64,000 nucleotides of DNA from Planctomycetaceae bacterium (GCA_028284485.1 JANQRQ010000226.1:1-64000), one strand, 5' to 3'. Counted from the first letter of the stretch, positions 1 to 9,232 are shown. A program made the numbers and translations. Notes: generated by a model from the letters alone, not told the origin.

Positions 1-1
1 C

Positions 2-742
2 AAATTTCAGCGCGATGGGTATGTCATTGTGCGTCAGATGGTTCCATCGTCGATCCGCGAAGCGATGCTGCAGGCCACCTTGAAGGACTTGAATGACGAA
101 GTCCAACCCTTGGAATACGAAGCCGACGTGCATTATCCCGGTGCACCGGTATCGCGTGACTCAATCGGCGGGCGAACGATTCGTCGACTTAAGAACGCCA
201 TCGGACGACATCCTGTTTTTGGAGAGTGGATCGCCCGGCCCGAACTGGTCGGACGTCTGCAACAATTACTCGGTCCGCACGTGGTCATGCCGTTGGCTCA
301 TCACAACTGCATCATGACCAAGCAACCCCAGTACAGTAGCGATACCGAATGGCATCAAGACATCCGCTATTGGTCATTTGAACGCCCCGAACTCGTCAGC
401 GTTTGGACGGCTCTTGGGGACGAGTATCTCGAAAATGGTTGTCTCAAACTAATTCCCGCCACTCACCGCATGACATTCGATCGGGAACGCCTCGATGACG
501 CTCTGTTCCTGATTGCCAATCACCCGGAGAACCAACCGTTGATCGAGGGGCAGATTCATGCGGAATTGCAGCCGGGCGATGTTCTGTTTTTCCATTGCCG
601 GACGTTTCATGCCGCCTCACGCAATCGGACTGCAGAGCCGAAATTTTCCGCGGTATTTACATTCCGCCCTGCAGACAATCCGCCGCTACCCGAAACACGA
701 TCGGCCTCGCAACCGGAACTTTTGCTACCCTCGGCCATTTGA
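2..742 (+). CDS. Phytanoyl-CoA dioxygenase (PhyH) family protein, 5' end cut by window
   Basis: Probable Fe(II)/2-oxoglutarate-dependent oxygenase; the substrate cannot be inferred. The reading frame is open from the first complete codon of the window (KFQRDGYVIV...), and the F-x-R-D-G-Y pattern is the usual N-terminal end of PhyH proteins, so only a short piece of the start is missing. The GTG at 29 is therefore probably internal. The iron site is visible as H-x-D in TEWHQD about 118 residues in, and the distal His lies in the C-terminal stretch FFHCRTFHAASRN. The next gene on the same strand is more than 360 bp away and a repeat lies between, so no operon partner is seen. Family confidence is high, function unknown. 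Confidence 0.85.
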   Translation, partial: KFQRDGYVIVRQMVPSSIREAMLQATLKDLNDEVQPLEYEADVHYPGAPVSRDSIGGRTIRRLKNAIGRHPVFGEWIARPELVGRLQQLLGPHVVMPLAHHNCIMTKQPQYSSDTEWHQDIRYWSFERPELVSVWTALGDEYLENGCLKLIPATHRMTFDRERLDDALFLIANHPENQPLIEGQIHAELQPGDVLFFHCRTFHAASRNRTAEPKFSAVFTFRPADNPPLPETRSASQPELLLPSAI

Positions 743-1110
743 GCTGCATCGACACCTTCCCGCTTTGGCGCCCGAACCTTTCAGGCGTCAACAAAATTCT
801 CGATGGCAAGCCGTTCCCAAAGTTCTGCCAGCCTTTCCATCGTTCATGAATCTGGTATGTTGGCTACTAGAGCGGTTGACTTTTTCTTGTGGCCGTTTCT
901 AGCTCGTGGAAGCCAGCTAACATAGAGCAAAACGCGATTGTCGCGGCCACAAGACAGCGCAATACGCTGTACAAACTCAGCCTCACTAGAACCAGTCCCA
1001 AAACCCGGTTGTGCCTGTTTTCTAGCCTACTATGCGAGTGTCTGTGCGATGCATCAGAGGGTTTTGGGACTACTTCTAGGAGAATCCCTGTTGTGATGGG
1101 AGCGTAATCG
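743..1110. other. Intergenic stretch containing repeat copy A
   Basis: No gene is supported here. Short open frames on both strands overlap one another and have no family resemblance. The middle of the stretch is copy A of the dispersed 103-bp repeat. The last bases before the aldo/keto reductase (TGGGAGCGTAATCG) may supply a weak ribosome binding site. Confidence 0.6.
867..970 (+). repeat. Dispersed 103-bp repeat, copy A
   Basis: The element begins with CTAGAGCGGTTGACTTTTTC and ends in a small hairpin, acagcg-caata-cgctgt. A perfect 10-bp outer inverted repeat (CTTGTGGCCG at 886-895, CGGCCACAAG at 944-953) encloses a second, imperfect one (ctagctc-gtgg-aagccag). The same sequence with scattered substitutions recurs at 23522-23601, 28255-28356 (reverse) and 51309-51410. 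It encodes nothing recognisable. Confidence 0.85.
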
Positions 1111-2142
1111 ATGGCCGACCAACCGAATCGACGCACATTCTTGCAAGCCGGAGTCGCTGCCGGAGTCTCCATGAGCCTTGCAGAATCGTTGTTTTCTCAA
1201 CAGCAGGATAACGGCCAAGGACTGCCGACACGCCCCTTGGGTAAGACTCAAGTTCATGTCTCGATTCTTTGCCTCGGAGGATGGCACATCGGTCAAGCCG
1301 CCGTGGAGTCGGGAGAAGCGGAAGCGATCTCGATCATGCATGAAGCGATCGATAACGGCATGACCTTCTTCGACAATGCCTGGGACTATCACGACGGGAT
1401 GAGCGAAGAACTGATGGGGAAGGCTTTGGCCGACCGTCGCGACAAGGTGTTCTTAATGACCAAGAACTGCGAACGCGATTATGACGGCTCGCGCAAGAAC
1501 CTCGAGGATAGCCTGAAAAGGCTCAAGACCGACCACCTCGATCTGTGGCAATTCCATGAAATGAACTACGACAACGACCCCGATTGGGTCTTCGACCAGG
1601 GAGGCATGAAAGCGGCCCTGGAGGCATTGGAAGCAGGCAAAGTACGCTACATCGGATTTACCGGGCACAAAGATCCACGGATCCACCTGGCGATGCTCTC
1701 GAAGCCACAGCCGTGGACGACCGCCCAAATGCCGATAAATATTTGCGATTTTTTCTACCGTAGTTTTCAGGAGCAAGTTGTTCCGACTTGCCTGAGAAAA
1801 GGGGTTGGTGTAATTGGCATGAAAAGCCTCGGCGGTAGTGTCGACGGACAAAATGGCCGGATCGTCCAGGCGGGACTCGCCGAAGCCAAGGATTGTATCC
1901 GGTACTCGCTGTCCACTCCGGTGACCTCGCTCGTCGTTGGAATTCGAAATCGACGCGACCTGCAGCAAGCCCTCGAAGTTGGCCGCGATTTCGAGCCCAT
2001 GGAACCGGCCGCAATGGCCACTCTGCGGGAACAGGTTCGAATCGAAGCCGGGGACGGGCGGCATGAGCTATTCAAAAGCAGCACGCATTTTGACGGCCCC
2101 CACCACCGCAAACAGCACGGATTTTCCGTCGACCAACAGTGA
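1111..2142 (+). CDS. Tat-exported aldo/keto reductase
   Basis: Predicted NADPH-dependent oxidoreductase of the aldo/keto reductase superfamily, 343 residues. A twin-arginine signal (NRRTFLQAG, residues 6-14, then a hydrophobic stretch to about 30) predicts folded export across the cytoplasmic membrane, a common planctomycete arrangement. The catalytic tetrad can be placed as Asp88 and Tyr93 (TFFDNAWDYHDG), Lys118 (FLMTKNC) and His149 (LWQFHEMN). The C-terminal third carries the expected cofactor-binding region, including VVGIRNRRDLQQAL. The substrate is unknown. It stands alone: a repeat lies upstream and a gap of about 260 bp lies downstream. Confidence 0.9.
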   Translation: MADQPNRRTFLQAGVAAGVSMSLAESLFSQQQDNGQGLPTRPLGKTQVHVSILCLGGWHIGQAAVESGEAEAISIMHEAIDNGMTFFDNAWDYHDGMSEELMGKALADRRDKVFLMTKNCERDYDGSRKNLEDSLKRLKTDHLDLWQFHEMNYDNDPDWVFDQGGMKAALEALEAGKVRYIGFTGHKDPRIHLAMLSKPQPWTTAQMPINICDFFYRSFQEQVVPTCLRKGVGVIGMKSLGGSVDGQNGRIVQAGLAEAKDCIRYSLSTPVTSLVVGIRNRRDLQQALEVGRDFEPMEPAAMATLREQVRIEAGDGRHELFKSSTHFDGPHHRKQHGFSVDQQ

Positions 2143-2401
2143 TTTGCGTCGTGCGGTGTGTTCAAAAATGACGGATTTTGACGTTTTTCCGCAGATTTGA
2201 GACTTTTTTCCGGAAGAAGCGCCTAAGAATTCGTATCTCCACTTAGGGAATTTTCCGCGATTTTCTAGAATAAGTCGCACGCTGGGTCGCAGTTGGAATC
2301 AAATTCCACAATCTCATCGAGTTTGAATCCTACGGCGGTCGACCAACTCGATTAGGGGCGAGCAGACCGCCTAAAGAATTAGCAGAAGGGAGGGCCATCC
2401 G

Positions 2402-2848
2402 ATGAAACGAACGACTTTCACCACATTTGGGGCGATGATTCTGGCAGCCGCCTGTGTCGGCTGCGGGGAAAAGCCGATTGAAATTGCTTCGGTTGAAGGA
2501 ACCATCACCATGGACGGCAATCCATTGCCCGAGGCGGCGGTCATTTTCATACCAGAAATGGGACGACCCGCCGGAGCCGTGACCGACGAAAACGGTCATT
2601 ACGTCCTTACGTTCAGCCGCAATCGCAAAGGAGCCATGCTGGGCTTGAACAGGGTCAAGATCACGACGCTCGCCGACCCCTGGGAGGACGATGACGGCAA
2701 CATGATTGCGGGATCTCCGGAAACTGTTCCGATGCAATACAACGCCAATACCGAACTGGAATTCATTGTCGAGCAAAAGTTGAACATCGCCAATTTTGAT
2801 ATCTCCTCCGAAGGCGAACTTCCCGAAGTGGAAGAAGAGGACTATTAA
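2402..2848 (+). CDS. Carboxypeptidase-regulatory-like lipoprotein, single domain (paralogue 1)
   Basis: Small predicted lipoprotein of 148 residues. The N-terminus MKRTTFTTFG is followed by a hydrophobic run ending in C-V-G-C, with Cys21 the likely lipidated residue. The rest is one domain of about 120 residues starting VEGTITMDGNPLPEAAVIFI, the signature of the carboxypeptidase-regulatory-like/transthyretin-like beta-sandwich frequent in planctomycete lipoproteins. Conserved landmarks are GRPAGAVTDENGHY, GAMLG, PETVPM and a terminal SSEGEL. A good ribosome site (GGGAGGG) precedes the ATG. The same domain recurs in the next gene on this strand and five times in the protein encoded at 6268-8454. 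Its role is unknown; such domains are usually structural or adhesive. Confidence 0.85.
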   Translation: MKRTTFTTFGAMILAAACVGCGEKPIEIASVEGTITMDGNPLPEAAVIFIPEMGRPAGAVTDENGHYVLTFSRNRKGAMLGLNRVKITTLADPWEDDDGNMIAGSPETVPMQYNANTELEFIVEQKLNIANFDISSEGELPEVEEEDY

Positions 2849-3384
2849 ATCACTCGACGTTGGCGATGCGAATCGCAGGATTCACCTGCTTAAGCCGTGG
2901 CAACAAATTGCCACGGCTTTTTTTGTGGGCGCGCCTCGAGGGCAATGGAGTTCAATACGGTCTACGCCGGGATCTGTGCTAACGTCATATAGAAATCTAA
3001 ATTGGCCACTAAACGTTTGATGGAATCAAGTCGTCGCCGCATCCCTCGAAGATTGCAGAACCCCTCTTCAAGAAACTTTCACAATTTCGAATTCGCGGGA
3101 ATAACGACCCGCATAACGGGTTCTATCTCATTGGAAGGTGCAAATTCCTTTGCACTTCTCCGGAAGTGGTCTCCAAACCATCTGATGCATCGTATCGAGT
3201 TTTAAATTGAAAGCTCGAAAACAAGCTCAACCGGTTTTGGGGACTCGTTCAAAAGCGGACAAACACGCGGCCGCGTGAACAGTAGACCACACCGTATATG
3301 CCGAATCGTAAGGCTCCGGTGGTTAGGCTCATTTTCTACAGGCGGATTCCCCGCCTCGCATCTTCTTTAACGGAGGGACGTGTA
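2849..3384. other. Long intergenic stretch between the two single-domain lipoprotein genes
   Basis: Apart from the terminator close behind the first lipoprotein gene, I see nothing convincing. No open frame here resembles a known protein. An in-frame extension of the second lipoprotein gene reaches back to 3298, but it lacks a ribosome site and would bury the signal peptide. Confidence 0.5.
2892..2924 (+). terminator. Rho-independent terminator after lipoprotein paralogue 1
   Basis: A perfect 12-bp stem (AAGCCGTGGCAA at 2892-2903 and TTGCCACGGCTT at 2908-2919) with a 4-base loop is followed by a run of T. It lies 43 bp after the stop codon and implies that the 2402-2848 gene is transcribed on its own. 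Confidence 0.92.
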
Positions 3385-3828
3385 ATGCTGCGCACATGTT
3401 ACGCTTTGACGGGAGCGCTGTTGCTCATCACGGTTTGTATTGGCTGCTCGAATAGCGATATCGAAACGGCGTCGGTCAAGGGAAAAGTCACGATGGATGA
3501 CAAACCGCTCGCCAACGCGTCTGTCGTGTTCATTCCTGAAAATGGGCGACCTGCCGGTGCTAGTACTGATGACGAGGGAAATTACGTTCTGACCTTTAGT
3601 GGCGACCGTCAAGGAGCCATGCTCGGGAAGAACATCGTCAAAATCTCGACGCTGAGTGACCCCAGTGAGACAGAAGCAGGCGAGATTATTCCCGGCACTC
3701 CTGAAACCGTGCCCATACAATACAACGCCGAGACAACCTTGGAATTCATGGTCGAACAGAAGGAGAATATCGCCAACTTCGACCTTTCCTCGGAAGGAGA
3801 AATCGCCGATCACGAGGGCGAAAGCTGA
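3385..3828 (+). CDS. Carboxypeptidase-regulatory-like lipoprotein, single domain (paralogue 2)
   Basis: Predicted lipoprotein of 147 residues and a close paralogue of the 2402-2848 product. I start it at the ATG at 3385, preceded by GGAGGGACG, because this gives a compact signal peptide (MLRTCYALTG, hydrophobic run, then C-I-G-C with Cys21 lipidated). Upstream in-frame starts add a charged tail without a ribosome site. The mature part is one carboxypeptidase-regulatory-like domain with the family landmarks VTMDDKPLANASVVFIPE, GRPAGA, GAMLGKN, PETVPIQYNA and DLSSEGE. Its separate terminator suggests a monocistronic unit. Two such genes close together point to local duplication. Confidence 0.87.
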   Translation: MLRTCYALTGALLLITVCIGCSNSDIETASVKGKVTMDDKPLANASVVFIPENGRPAGASTDDEGNYVLTFSGDRQGAMLGKNIVKISTLSDPSETEAGEIIPGTPETVPIQYNAETTLEFMVEQKENIANFDLSSEGEIADHEGES

Positions 3829-3870
3829 AACCTCGGCTCGAAGCCGAATGCCTGACTAGGCAACATTCGC

Positions 3871-3910
3871 AAAAAAAGGCGTGGCTCACTATTGAGTCAC
3901 GCCTTTTGCA
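3871..3910. terminator. Bidirectional intrinsic terminator
   Basis: The stem AAAAGGCGTG (3874-3883) pairs with CACGCCTTTT (3898-3907) and is extended by GCTC/GAG. An A-run on one side and a T-run on the other make it usable from both strands. It separates the plus-strand lipoprotein gene from the minus-strand sulfatase gene. Confidence 0.88.
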
Positions 3911-3950
3911 ATCGATCGATTCGACATCACGTTATGCAGGTTCAACGGGC

Positions 3951-5405
3951 TTATTCGTATTCCCATTTGAGATGCCAGGGATCCCGTGTCTCGAGTTGCC
4001 ATGCCTGCATTTTCGCCTGGAGTTTTTCCAGAGTTTGTTGGTGGTCCGCCTGAAACGCCAAGTTGTTGACCTCATGCGGATCAGCCGACAAATCGTAAAG
4101 CTCGTGCCGCGGACGATGCAGGTACGCGTAAACAGTCCGCTTGCCGTATAACTCTTCCTTCCGCTTGAGAACTCCTTGCCAAGTCGGCGAAGCATAAAGG
4201 TCGGACGCAAACGGATACGGCAATTGATGCGCAATGTTGAAGATATACTTGTACTTGCCGCTGATAATCACCCGCATGGGGTAATACATCGTAATTTCAT
4301 GAAACGTGTGAGACGCATAGACTTCGTCGAATCCATCAGGATGCTCTTGCCCAACCGCCGATAGGAACGAGCGGCCATGAAATCGGTAAGGCTGCGGCTC
4401 TGCCCGCCGCGGGGGATCCCCGTTCGGGCCGGGAACAATCGGTGGAGCCGGTTTCGGCGTGACACCACAGTAATCGAGAACGGTCGGTGTCACATCGGCC
4501 CATGTCACCTTGGCGTCGGTCTCGATACCAGCATTTTCGCTATCGGGGTTCCGCACGATCAATGGCAAGTTCATCCCGGGTTCGTACAAATTGGTTTTAG
4601 CACCAGGAAACGGAGGACCATTATCGCTGAGGAACATGATCAAGGTGTCGTCCCAATGGCCCGTCTCGACAAGGGCATCGAGCAAAACCCCTAACCCCTC
4701 ATCCAATCGAGAAATCGCCTGGTAGTATTCCGCCAGTTCAGTCCGGCACTCTTCACTGTCGGGCAACCAGGGTGGGACGACAACATCTTCCGGCCGATAG
4801 CGAATCGGCGTGACGCCGGGATAGTAATCGGGATCGTTGTTGTAGTTTGAGAACCCTCCCGGGCCACCGCCACGATGCGGGTCACTCGTGCAAAAGTACA
4901 AAAAGAAAGGTCGATCGTCCTCTTCTTCGATCCACTCCTTGGCGTTTAACGCCATACGGACGGCATTGCGGTTCCCCTGCACTCCCTCGTTGCGGTATTC
5001 CTGGAAGTGATAGGTCCGTTCCGGCGCGAGATGGTACTTCCCAACCGAGCAGGTGCGATAACCGGCTTCGTTGAGGATCACCGGCAATGATTTGACCGAA
5101 TCGTACGTGCTGAAATGGTTGTAGCTGTGAGCATGACCATAGTGACCGGTCGCATGGTTATACAATCCGGTCATCAACACCGAACGGCTCGCGCTGCAAC
5201 TGGCCGATGTGCAATACGCGTCGCTGAAGCGTGTTCCCGAGGCGGAGAGCCGATCGATACCAGGCGTCTTAATTGCCTTGTTGCCATAACAGCCCGCCTG
5301 AAAACCTTGGTCGTCGACGACAAATATGACCACGTTCTTGGCGGCCATCGCCGAATTCGCCGCCACCAATGTGAGTGAAAACACTGCAATCAGGATGCGT
5401 ATCAT
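3951..5405 (-). CDS. Secreted sulfatase, sulfamidase (N-sulfoglucosamine sulfohydrolase)-like
   Basis: Type I sulfatase of 484 residues with a Sec signal peptide ([21 protein letters not shown]). The formylglycine motif is C70-S-A-S-R74 followed by SVLMTG, so the nucleophile would come from Cys70; metal-binding aspartates are in FVVDDQG and FLSDNG. Several blocks resemble mammalian sulfamidase: [22 protein letters not shown], the DPHRGG region, [13 protein letters not shown], and the end [16 protein letters not shown] with WQLETRDPW. By that resemblance the substrate could be N-sulfated or O-sulfated glycosaminoglycan-like sugars, as for SulfAtlas S1_8-type enzymes. Fold and motif are seen; substrate is inference. 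The gene stands alone behind a bidirectional terminator. Confidence 0.88.
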   Translation of the reverse strand: MIRILIAVFSLTLVAANSAMAAKNVVIFVVDDQGFQAGCYGNKAIKTPGIDRLSASGTRFSDAYCTSASCSASRSVLMTGLYNHATGHYGHAHSYNHFSTYDSVKSLPVILNEAGYRTCSVGKYHLAPERTYHFQEYRNEGVQGNRNAVRMALNAKEWIEEEDDRPFFLYFCTSDPHRGGGPGGFSNYNNDPDYYPGVTPIRYRPEDVVVPPWLPDSEECRTELAEYYQAISRLDEGLGVLLDALVETGHWDDTLIMFLSDNGPPFPGAKTNLYEPGMNLPLIVRNPDSENAGIETDAKVTWADVTPTVLDYCGVTPKPAPPIVPGPNGDPPRRAEPQPYRFHGRSFLSAVGQEHPDGFDEVYASHTFHEITMYYPMRVIISGKYKYIFNIAHQLPYPFASDLYASPTWQGVLKRKEELYGKRTVYAYLHRPRHELYDLSADPHEVNNLAFQADHQQTLEKLQAKMQAWQLETRDPWHLKWEYE

Positions 5406-5649
5406 GGAATTCCTCGTTGCTGGCCCGGATTTTTCTATCTGTGAACAAAACTTAACATTACAGTTGTAGCCGACTAAGTACTATTTCACAGCATGACACA
5501 GAACAGCTCAAAAGTCGAATGGCGTCTCTTCGCATCTCTTTCGGGCAACGATCCGAAGGTCATGCGGGGGTTGAGCATTGGACGCCCTCGATTAGAAAGA
5601 CTTCCACCAGACTTAGTCGGAATTGATCCTACAGCGGGCCGCATACTCG

Positions 5650-6195
5650 ATGAGTCTTGACGACAGAGATCTCACTCATCTTTCGCTCCGAGGAATCGCA
5701 GTCTACGTGGCGCGTAGCGCCCATCGACTGAGGCCGCTACTCGTACTGCCCGAGGAGGAACGCCAAGCCGGCCAGTACCTCGCCGAATTGGATCGGGCCA
5801 TCGAAGATGCCGAAGCCATCGCAACGCTCGAGTTGTCGGAATTCGCAGGACTCGGGGAGCGCCTGCGCCACGACGTGGCCCACTCCCGGCTGGTGTCTCA
5901 TATCCCGCTCCAAACAGCCGCAAGTACGATTGCAACCGCAATCGCACGCTCTTGTGCGACAACCGAGGCAGTGATCAAAGGCAATGCGCAGACTGCGCTG
6001 TCCTATGCTCAGTTTTCGCTTCGCGCAACCGAGGAAGCTGCTCGTTTGGCGCATGTCGAAGTGACGGTCCTGTCGGCCTTGCGAAATGATTATGTGAGGT
6101 TGCAGGCCGAGACCATAATCGCCTTCCCCGAACTGGGCGAACCGATCGACCCAGGCCCACTTTGGGCGCACGGCGCACCCGACTGGTGGGTGTAA
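5650..6195 (+). CDS. Uncharacterised protein, 181 aa
   Basis: I do not recognise this protein. I start it at ATG 5650 (MSLDDRDLTHLSLRG); a TTG start at 5623 is possible but less likely. The composition is soluble and Ala/Glu/Leu-rich, with long helix-like stretches (RQAGQYLAELDRAIEDAEAIA, then ATEEAARLAHVEVTVLSALR), no signal peptide and no membrane segment. It ends in a Pro/Trp-rich tail (GPLWAHGAPDWWV). The competing minus-strand frame looks less protein-like, with many Arg and Cys. It is isolated between two minus-strand genes. An all-helical cytosolic protein is the most that can be said. Confidence 0.6.
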   Translation: MSLDDRDLTHLSLRGIAVYVARSAHRLRPLLVLPEEERQAGQYLAELDRAIEDAEAIATLELSEFAGLGERLRHDVAHSRLVSHIPLQTAASTIATAIARSCATTEAVIKGNAQTALSYAQFSLRATEEAARLAHVEVTVLSALRNDYVRLQAETIIAFPELGEPIDPGPLWAHGAPDWWV

Positions 6196-6267
6196 GATTG
6201 CGGTTTCAGCCGTGCAAAACGAGTGGGTACACAAGCATCGTGCTGAATTGAAACACGCGAAGAATCT

Positions 6268-8454
6268 TCACTTCTCAGAGTCGAAGATTTCACCATCGGA
6301 CGAAAGATCGAAGTTCACTACGTTCTTCCCTTTTCCGACTGTGTATTTCAATTCCGTCCGTGCGTTGTATTTCATGGGAACGATTTCCGGAGCGCCGGGA
6401 ATAATGTTGCCATCTTGATCTTCCGAGGGGTCGCGTACAGTGGAGATGCGGACCTTGTTTCTTCCGAGCATAGCTCCCAGGCGGCCTCCTGCGAAACTTA
6501 AGACGTAGTGTCCCTTTTTATCGGTCATGGCCCCCGCCGGCCGGCCCAATTCGGGAATAAAGACGATTGACGCATTTGCCAACGGCTTGCCATCCATCGT
6601 GACAGTCCCTTCGACGGGAGCAATCTCAACTTGCTCGGCACGATTCGTCTCGCGGAGGACCTGGAGTTTTTCCTCGGACTCGAACTTGAAGATTTCACCC
6701 TCGGAATCAAGAGCGAAGTCGAGGATATTTTTCCTTTGCTCGACGACGACTTCCAGTTGCGATTCCACATTGTATTTCATCGGAACTGTTTCCGGAGCGC
6801 CGGGAATAATGTTGCCATCTTGATCTTCCGAGGGATCGCGTAAGGTGGAAATGCGAACCTTGTTTTTTCCGAGCATAGCTCCCAGGCGGCCTCTTCCGAA
6901 AGACAAGATGTATTGCCCCTTTTCATCAGTAATGGCCCCGGCGGGCCGGCCCGCTTTCGGGACAAAGACCACCGCCGCCCCAACGAGCGGCTTACCATCC
7001 ATCGTGACGGTTCCTTCGACGGGCGCAATTTCAACTTGCCGACCGCGTTCGCCGTTGCGAACGACAGGAATCTCGCCTTCAGAAGTCATCTGAAAGTCCG
7101 CAATGTTCTTCCCTGTAGTGACGATGAACTCCAATTCGGATTGCGCGTTGTATTTCATCGGTACCGTTTCAGGAGAACCCGGTATTATTGAACCGTCCGC
7201 ATTCTCACTAGGATCGGCAAGAGTGGAGATCCGCACCTGGTTTTTTCCGAGCATGGCACTTTCGCGACCAGGGGGAAATTTCATGACGTAATGCCCATTA
7301 TCATCGGTCATGGCACCAACCGGCCGACCCGATTCGGGGATTAAAACCACCGCCGCGTTCGCCAACGGCTTACCATCCATCGTGATCGTTCCCTCGACAA
7401 AAGTCTTTTCGTCAGATTTGTCTCGTTCGCGTCTACGGACGACGGGCAATTCACCCTTGGAATTCAACGCAAAATCCACCAGGTTCTCCCCCTGTTGAAC
7501 AGTGAATTCCACTTTCGTTGCCGCATTGTAGTTCATGGGAACCGTTTCCGGAGTGCCCGGAATGATGTTGCCGTCGCCATCCTCGAAAGGATCGCTCAAG
7601 GTAGAAATTCGGACTTTGTTAGTCCCGAGAATGGCTCGTTTGCGGCGTGCACTGAAAGTCATTAGATAACGCCCATTTTCGTCCGTCATCGCGCCGGCAG
7701 GCCGGCCCGATTCGGGAATAAATACCACCGATGCCTTCGGCAATGGCCTCCCGTCCATCGTAACCGTCCCTTCGATAGACGTAATTTCAACGTGCCCCTC
7801 GTTTTCGCCCTGACGGATGGCGATCAGTTCACCGTCGGTTATGATGGCGTAGTTCGCGATGTTCTTCCCATTTGTGACAATGAATTCCAATTGCGTTTGC
7901 GCGTTGTATTTCATGGGAATTGTTTCCGGATTACCCGGAATTATTGAGCCATCTTCATCTTTGTAGGGATCGCTCAAAGTGGAAATGCGGACCCAATTTC
8001 TTCCGAGCATGGCTCCCATGCGGCCTCCTCCGAAACTTAAGACGTAATGTCCTTTTTCATCGGTGACGGCACCGGCAGGCCGGCCTGCTTCAGGAAGAAA
8101 GACCACCGCCGCATTCGGCAACGGCTCGCCATCGAGTGTAATTGTTCCTTCGACGAGAGCAGTTTCAAATTTCGCATCGCGATTCGCGGAACGCTGGTCA
8201 GCTTCGGCACCGTCCTCTGGATCGTGGTCACCGTCCGCTTGGCCTACTTCGTCGACATCGTGGCTAGCCTGATCGTCCGCGTGTTTGGGGGCATGTTCCT
8301 CGTCATGAACAACGTGGATATCACGCGATTCCTCAAGCGTTTGGGAATCTTCGAGGCGCGTGTTTACCTCATTTGCCGAGGACTCGCACTCGGCAACCAA
8401 GCCAAACACGGACAGACAAATCAACGACGACAATGCCAAAGACGTGGTCCGCAT
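6268..8454 (-). CDS. Exported protein with five tandem carboxypeptidase-regulatory-like domains
   Basis: 728 residues from ATG 8454 (MRTTSLALSSLICLSVFG), which removes an unlikely charged extension. A signal peptide is clear; the Cys at residue 23 follows Glu (V-A-E-C), so the lipobox is not canonical. Residues 45-92 form a His/Asp/Glu-rich linker. Five copies of the single domain found at 2402-2848 and 3385-3828 then follow, starting near residues 98, 222, 351, 474 and 609, each 120-135 long and each carrying GTxTxDGxPL, GRPxGA, VRIST, a PExxPMxYN block and a terminal DGE/EGE. Charged spacers (for example RRRERDKSDEK) separate the copies. It lies 66 bp downstream of the His-rich lipoprotein gene and is probably cotranscribed. 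An extended surface or periplasmic scaffold is my inference. Confidence 0.85.
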   Translation of the reverse strand: MRTTSLALSSLICLSVFGLVAECESSANEVNTRLEDSQTLEESRDIHVVHDEEHAPKHADDQASHDVDEVGQADGDHDPEDGAEADQRSANRDAKFETALVEGTITLDGEPLPNAAVVFLPEAGRPAGAVTDEKGHYVLSFGGGRMGAMLGRNWVRISTLSDPYKDEDGSIIPGNPETIPMKYNAQTQLEFIVTNGKNIANYAIITDGELIAIRQGENEGHVEITSIEGTVTMDGRPLPKASVVFIPESGRPAGAMTDENGRYLMTFSARRKRAILGTNKVRISTLSDPFEDGDGNIIPGTPETVPMNYNAATKVEFTVQQGENLVDFALNSKGELPVVRRRERDKSDEKTFVEGTITMDGKPLANAAVVLIPESGRPVGAMTDDNGHYVMKFPPGRESAMLGKNQVRISTLADPSENADGSIIPGSPETVPMKYNAQSELEFIVTTGKNIADFQMTSEGEIPVVRNGERGRQVEIAPVEGTVTMDGKPLVGAAVVFVPKAGRPAGAITDEKGQYILSFGRGRLGAMLGKNKVRISTLRDPSEDQDGNIIPGAPETVPMKYNVESQLEVVVEQRKNILDFALDSEGEIFKFESEEKLQVLRETNRAEQVEIAPVEGTVTMDGKPLANASIVFIPELGRPAGAMTDKKGHYVLSFAGGRLGAMLGRNKVRISTVRDPSEDQDGNIIPGAPEIVPMKYNARTELKYTVGKGKNVVNFDLSSDGEIFDSEK

Positions 8455-8520
8455 GGTATCTAACCTTTCGTCAACAAGCTTACCCTTGTCGATCTTGACC
8501 ACGTTCAGAAGCGGCTTATC

Positions 8521-9156
8521 TTATTCGTCGTCGTCCTCTTCGTCGTGGTGGCCTTCCTCATCATGATCATCGCCTTCCTCATGATGACCCTCTTCGTCGT
8601 GGTCGTGGGCGCCGTCCTCTCCTTCATGCTCGTGCTCATGATCGTGTTCTTCGTGAACGACATGCACGTGATGCGATTCGCCGTCGATGATGATATCAAG
8701 TTCCCCTTCCAGCCCTTCATGCTCGTGGAACAAATCAACCAACTCTTCGCTGGCAATTTCGAACCGTGACGACTGACCTTCCGGCTCTCCATCGAGCGGC
8801 ATAGCGGCCAATTTGTACTCCGACTCGGTGCCGTCGACGTCGAACGTGATAACCAGCTCTGTTTCTTCAACGGGATGCCCATTCACGGCTTCGCCGTCGA
8901 GAACATAGATCGTAAACTTATGCGAGTCTTCATCGCAGACAAATTCGACGTGGTACTGATGATCGCCCACCTCGAGCAAAGCGCCGCCGTGCGGGGCTTC
9001 GTGCTCATGATCGTGATGATGACCGTGAGTCTCCTCGGGCGCATCAGAAGCTTCGAATTCCTTGAATTCGTCCGGCTCGTTGGAACTGCAGCCAGTCAGT
9101 AATCCGAATCCCACAAAACAAGTCAACAACGCGAATGCCAATGCGATAGGCCGCAT
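8521..9156 (-). CDS. His/Asp/Glu-rich lipoprotein, probable metal binder
   Basis: Predicted lipoprotein of 211 residues with a canonical lipobox (L-L-T-G-C, Cys23). Just after it is a His cluster (GHHHDHEHEAPHGG), then a globular region of about 100 residues (LLEVGDHQYHVEFV to DIIIDGESHHVHVVHEEHD), and finally a 40-residue tail made almost only of His, Glu, Asp and Gly. Such tails bind Zn, Ni, Co or Cu in metallochaperone-like proteins; here the metal is unknown. It is the first gene of a probable operon with the five-domain protein, whose N-terminal linker shows a similar His/Asp bias. The His-rich globular middle recalls periplasmic metal-binding lipoproteins, but I cannot name a family. 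Confidence 0.8.
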   Translation of the reverse strand: MRPIALAFALLTCFVGFGLLTGCSSNEPDEFKEFEASDAPEETHGHHHDHEHEAPHGGALLEVGDHQYHVEFVCDEDSHKFTIYVLDGEAVNGHPVEETELVITFDVDGTESEYKLAAMPLDGEPEGQSSRFEIASEELVDLFHEHEGLEGELDIIIDGESHHVHVVHEEHDHEHEHEGEDGAHDHDEEGHHEEGDDHDEEGHHDEEDDDE

Positions 9157-9232
9157 GATTATCTTCCTTTCATCCCTAAATCCAATCCTGTTGCGACAGT
9201 GTCGCTGACTGGCGAATCATAGCAAACGACGG

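Noticed and set aside
1453-2064. Minus-strand frame of 203 codons inside the aldo/keto reductase gene
   Set aside because: It is antisense to a gene with the full catalytic tetrad.
5737-6234. Minus-strand frame of 165 codons opposite the 5650-6195 gene
   Set aside because: It is rich in Cys and Arg with no signal or motif; the plus-strand frame looks more like a soluble protein. Some doubt remains because neither has a known family.
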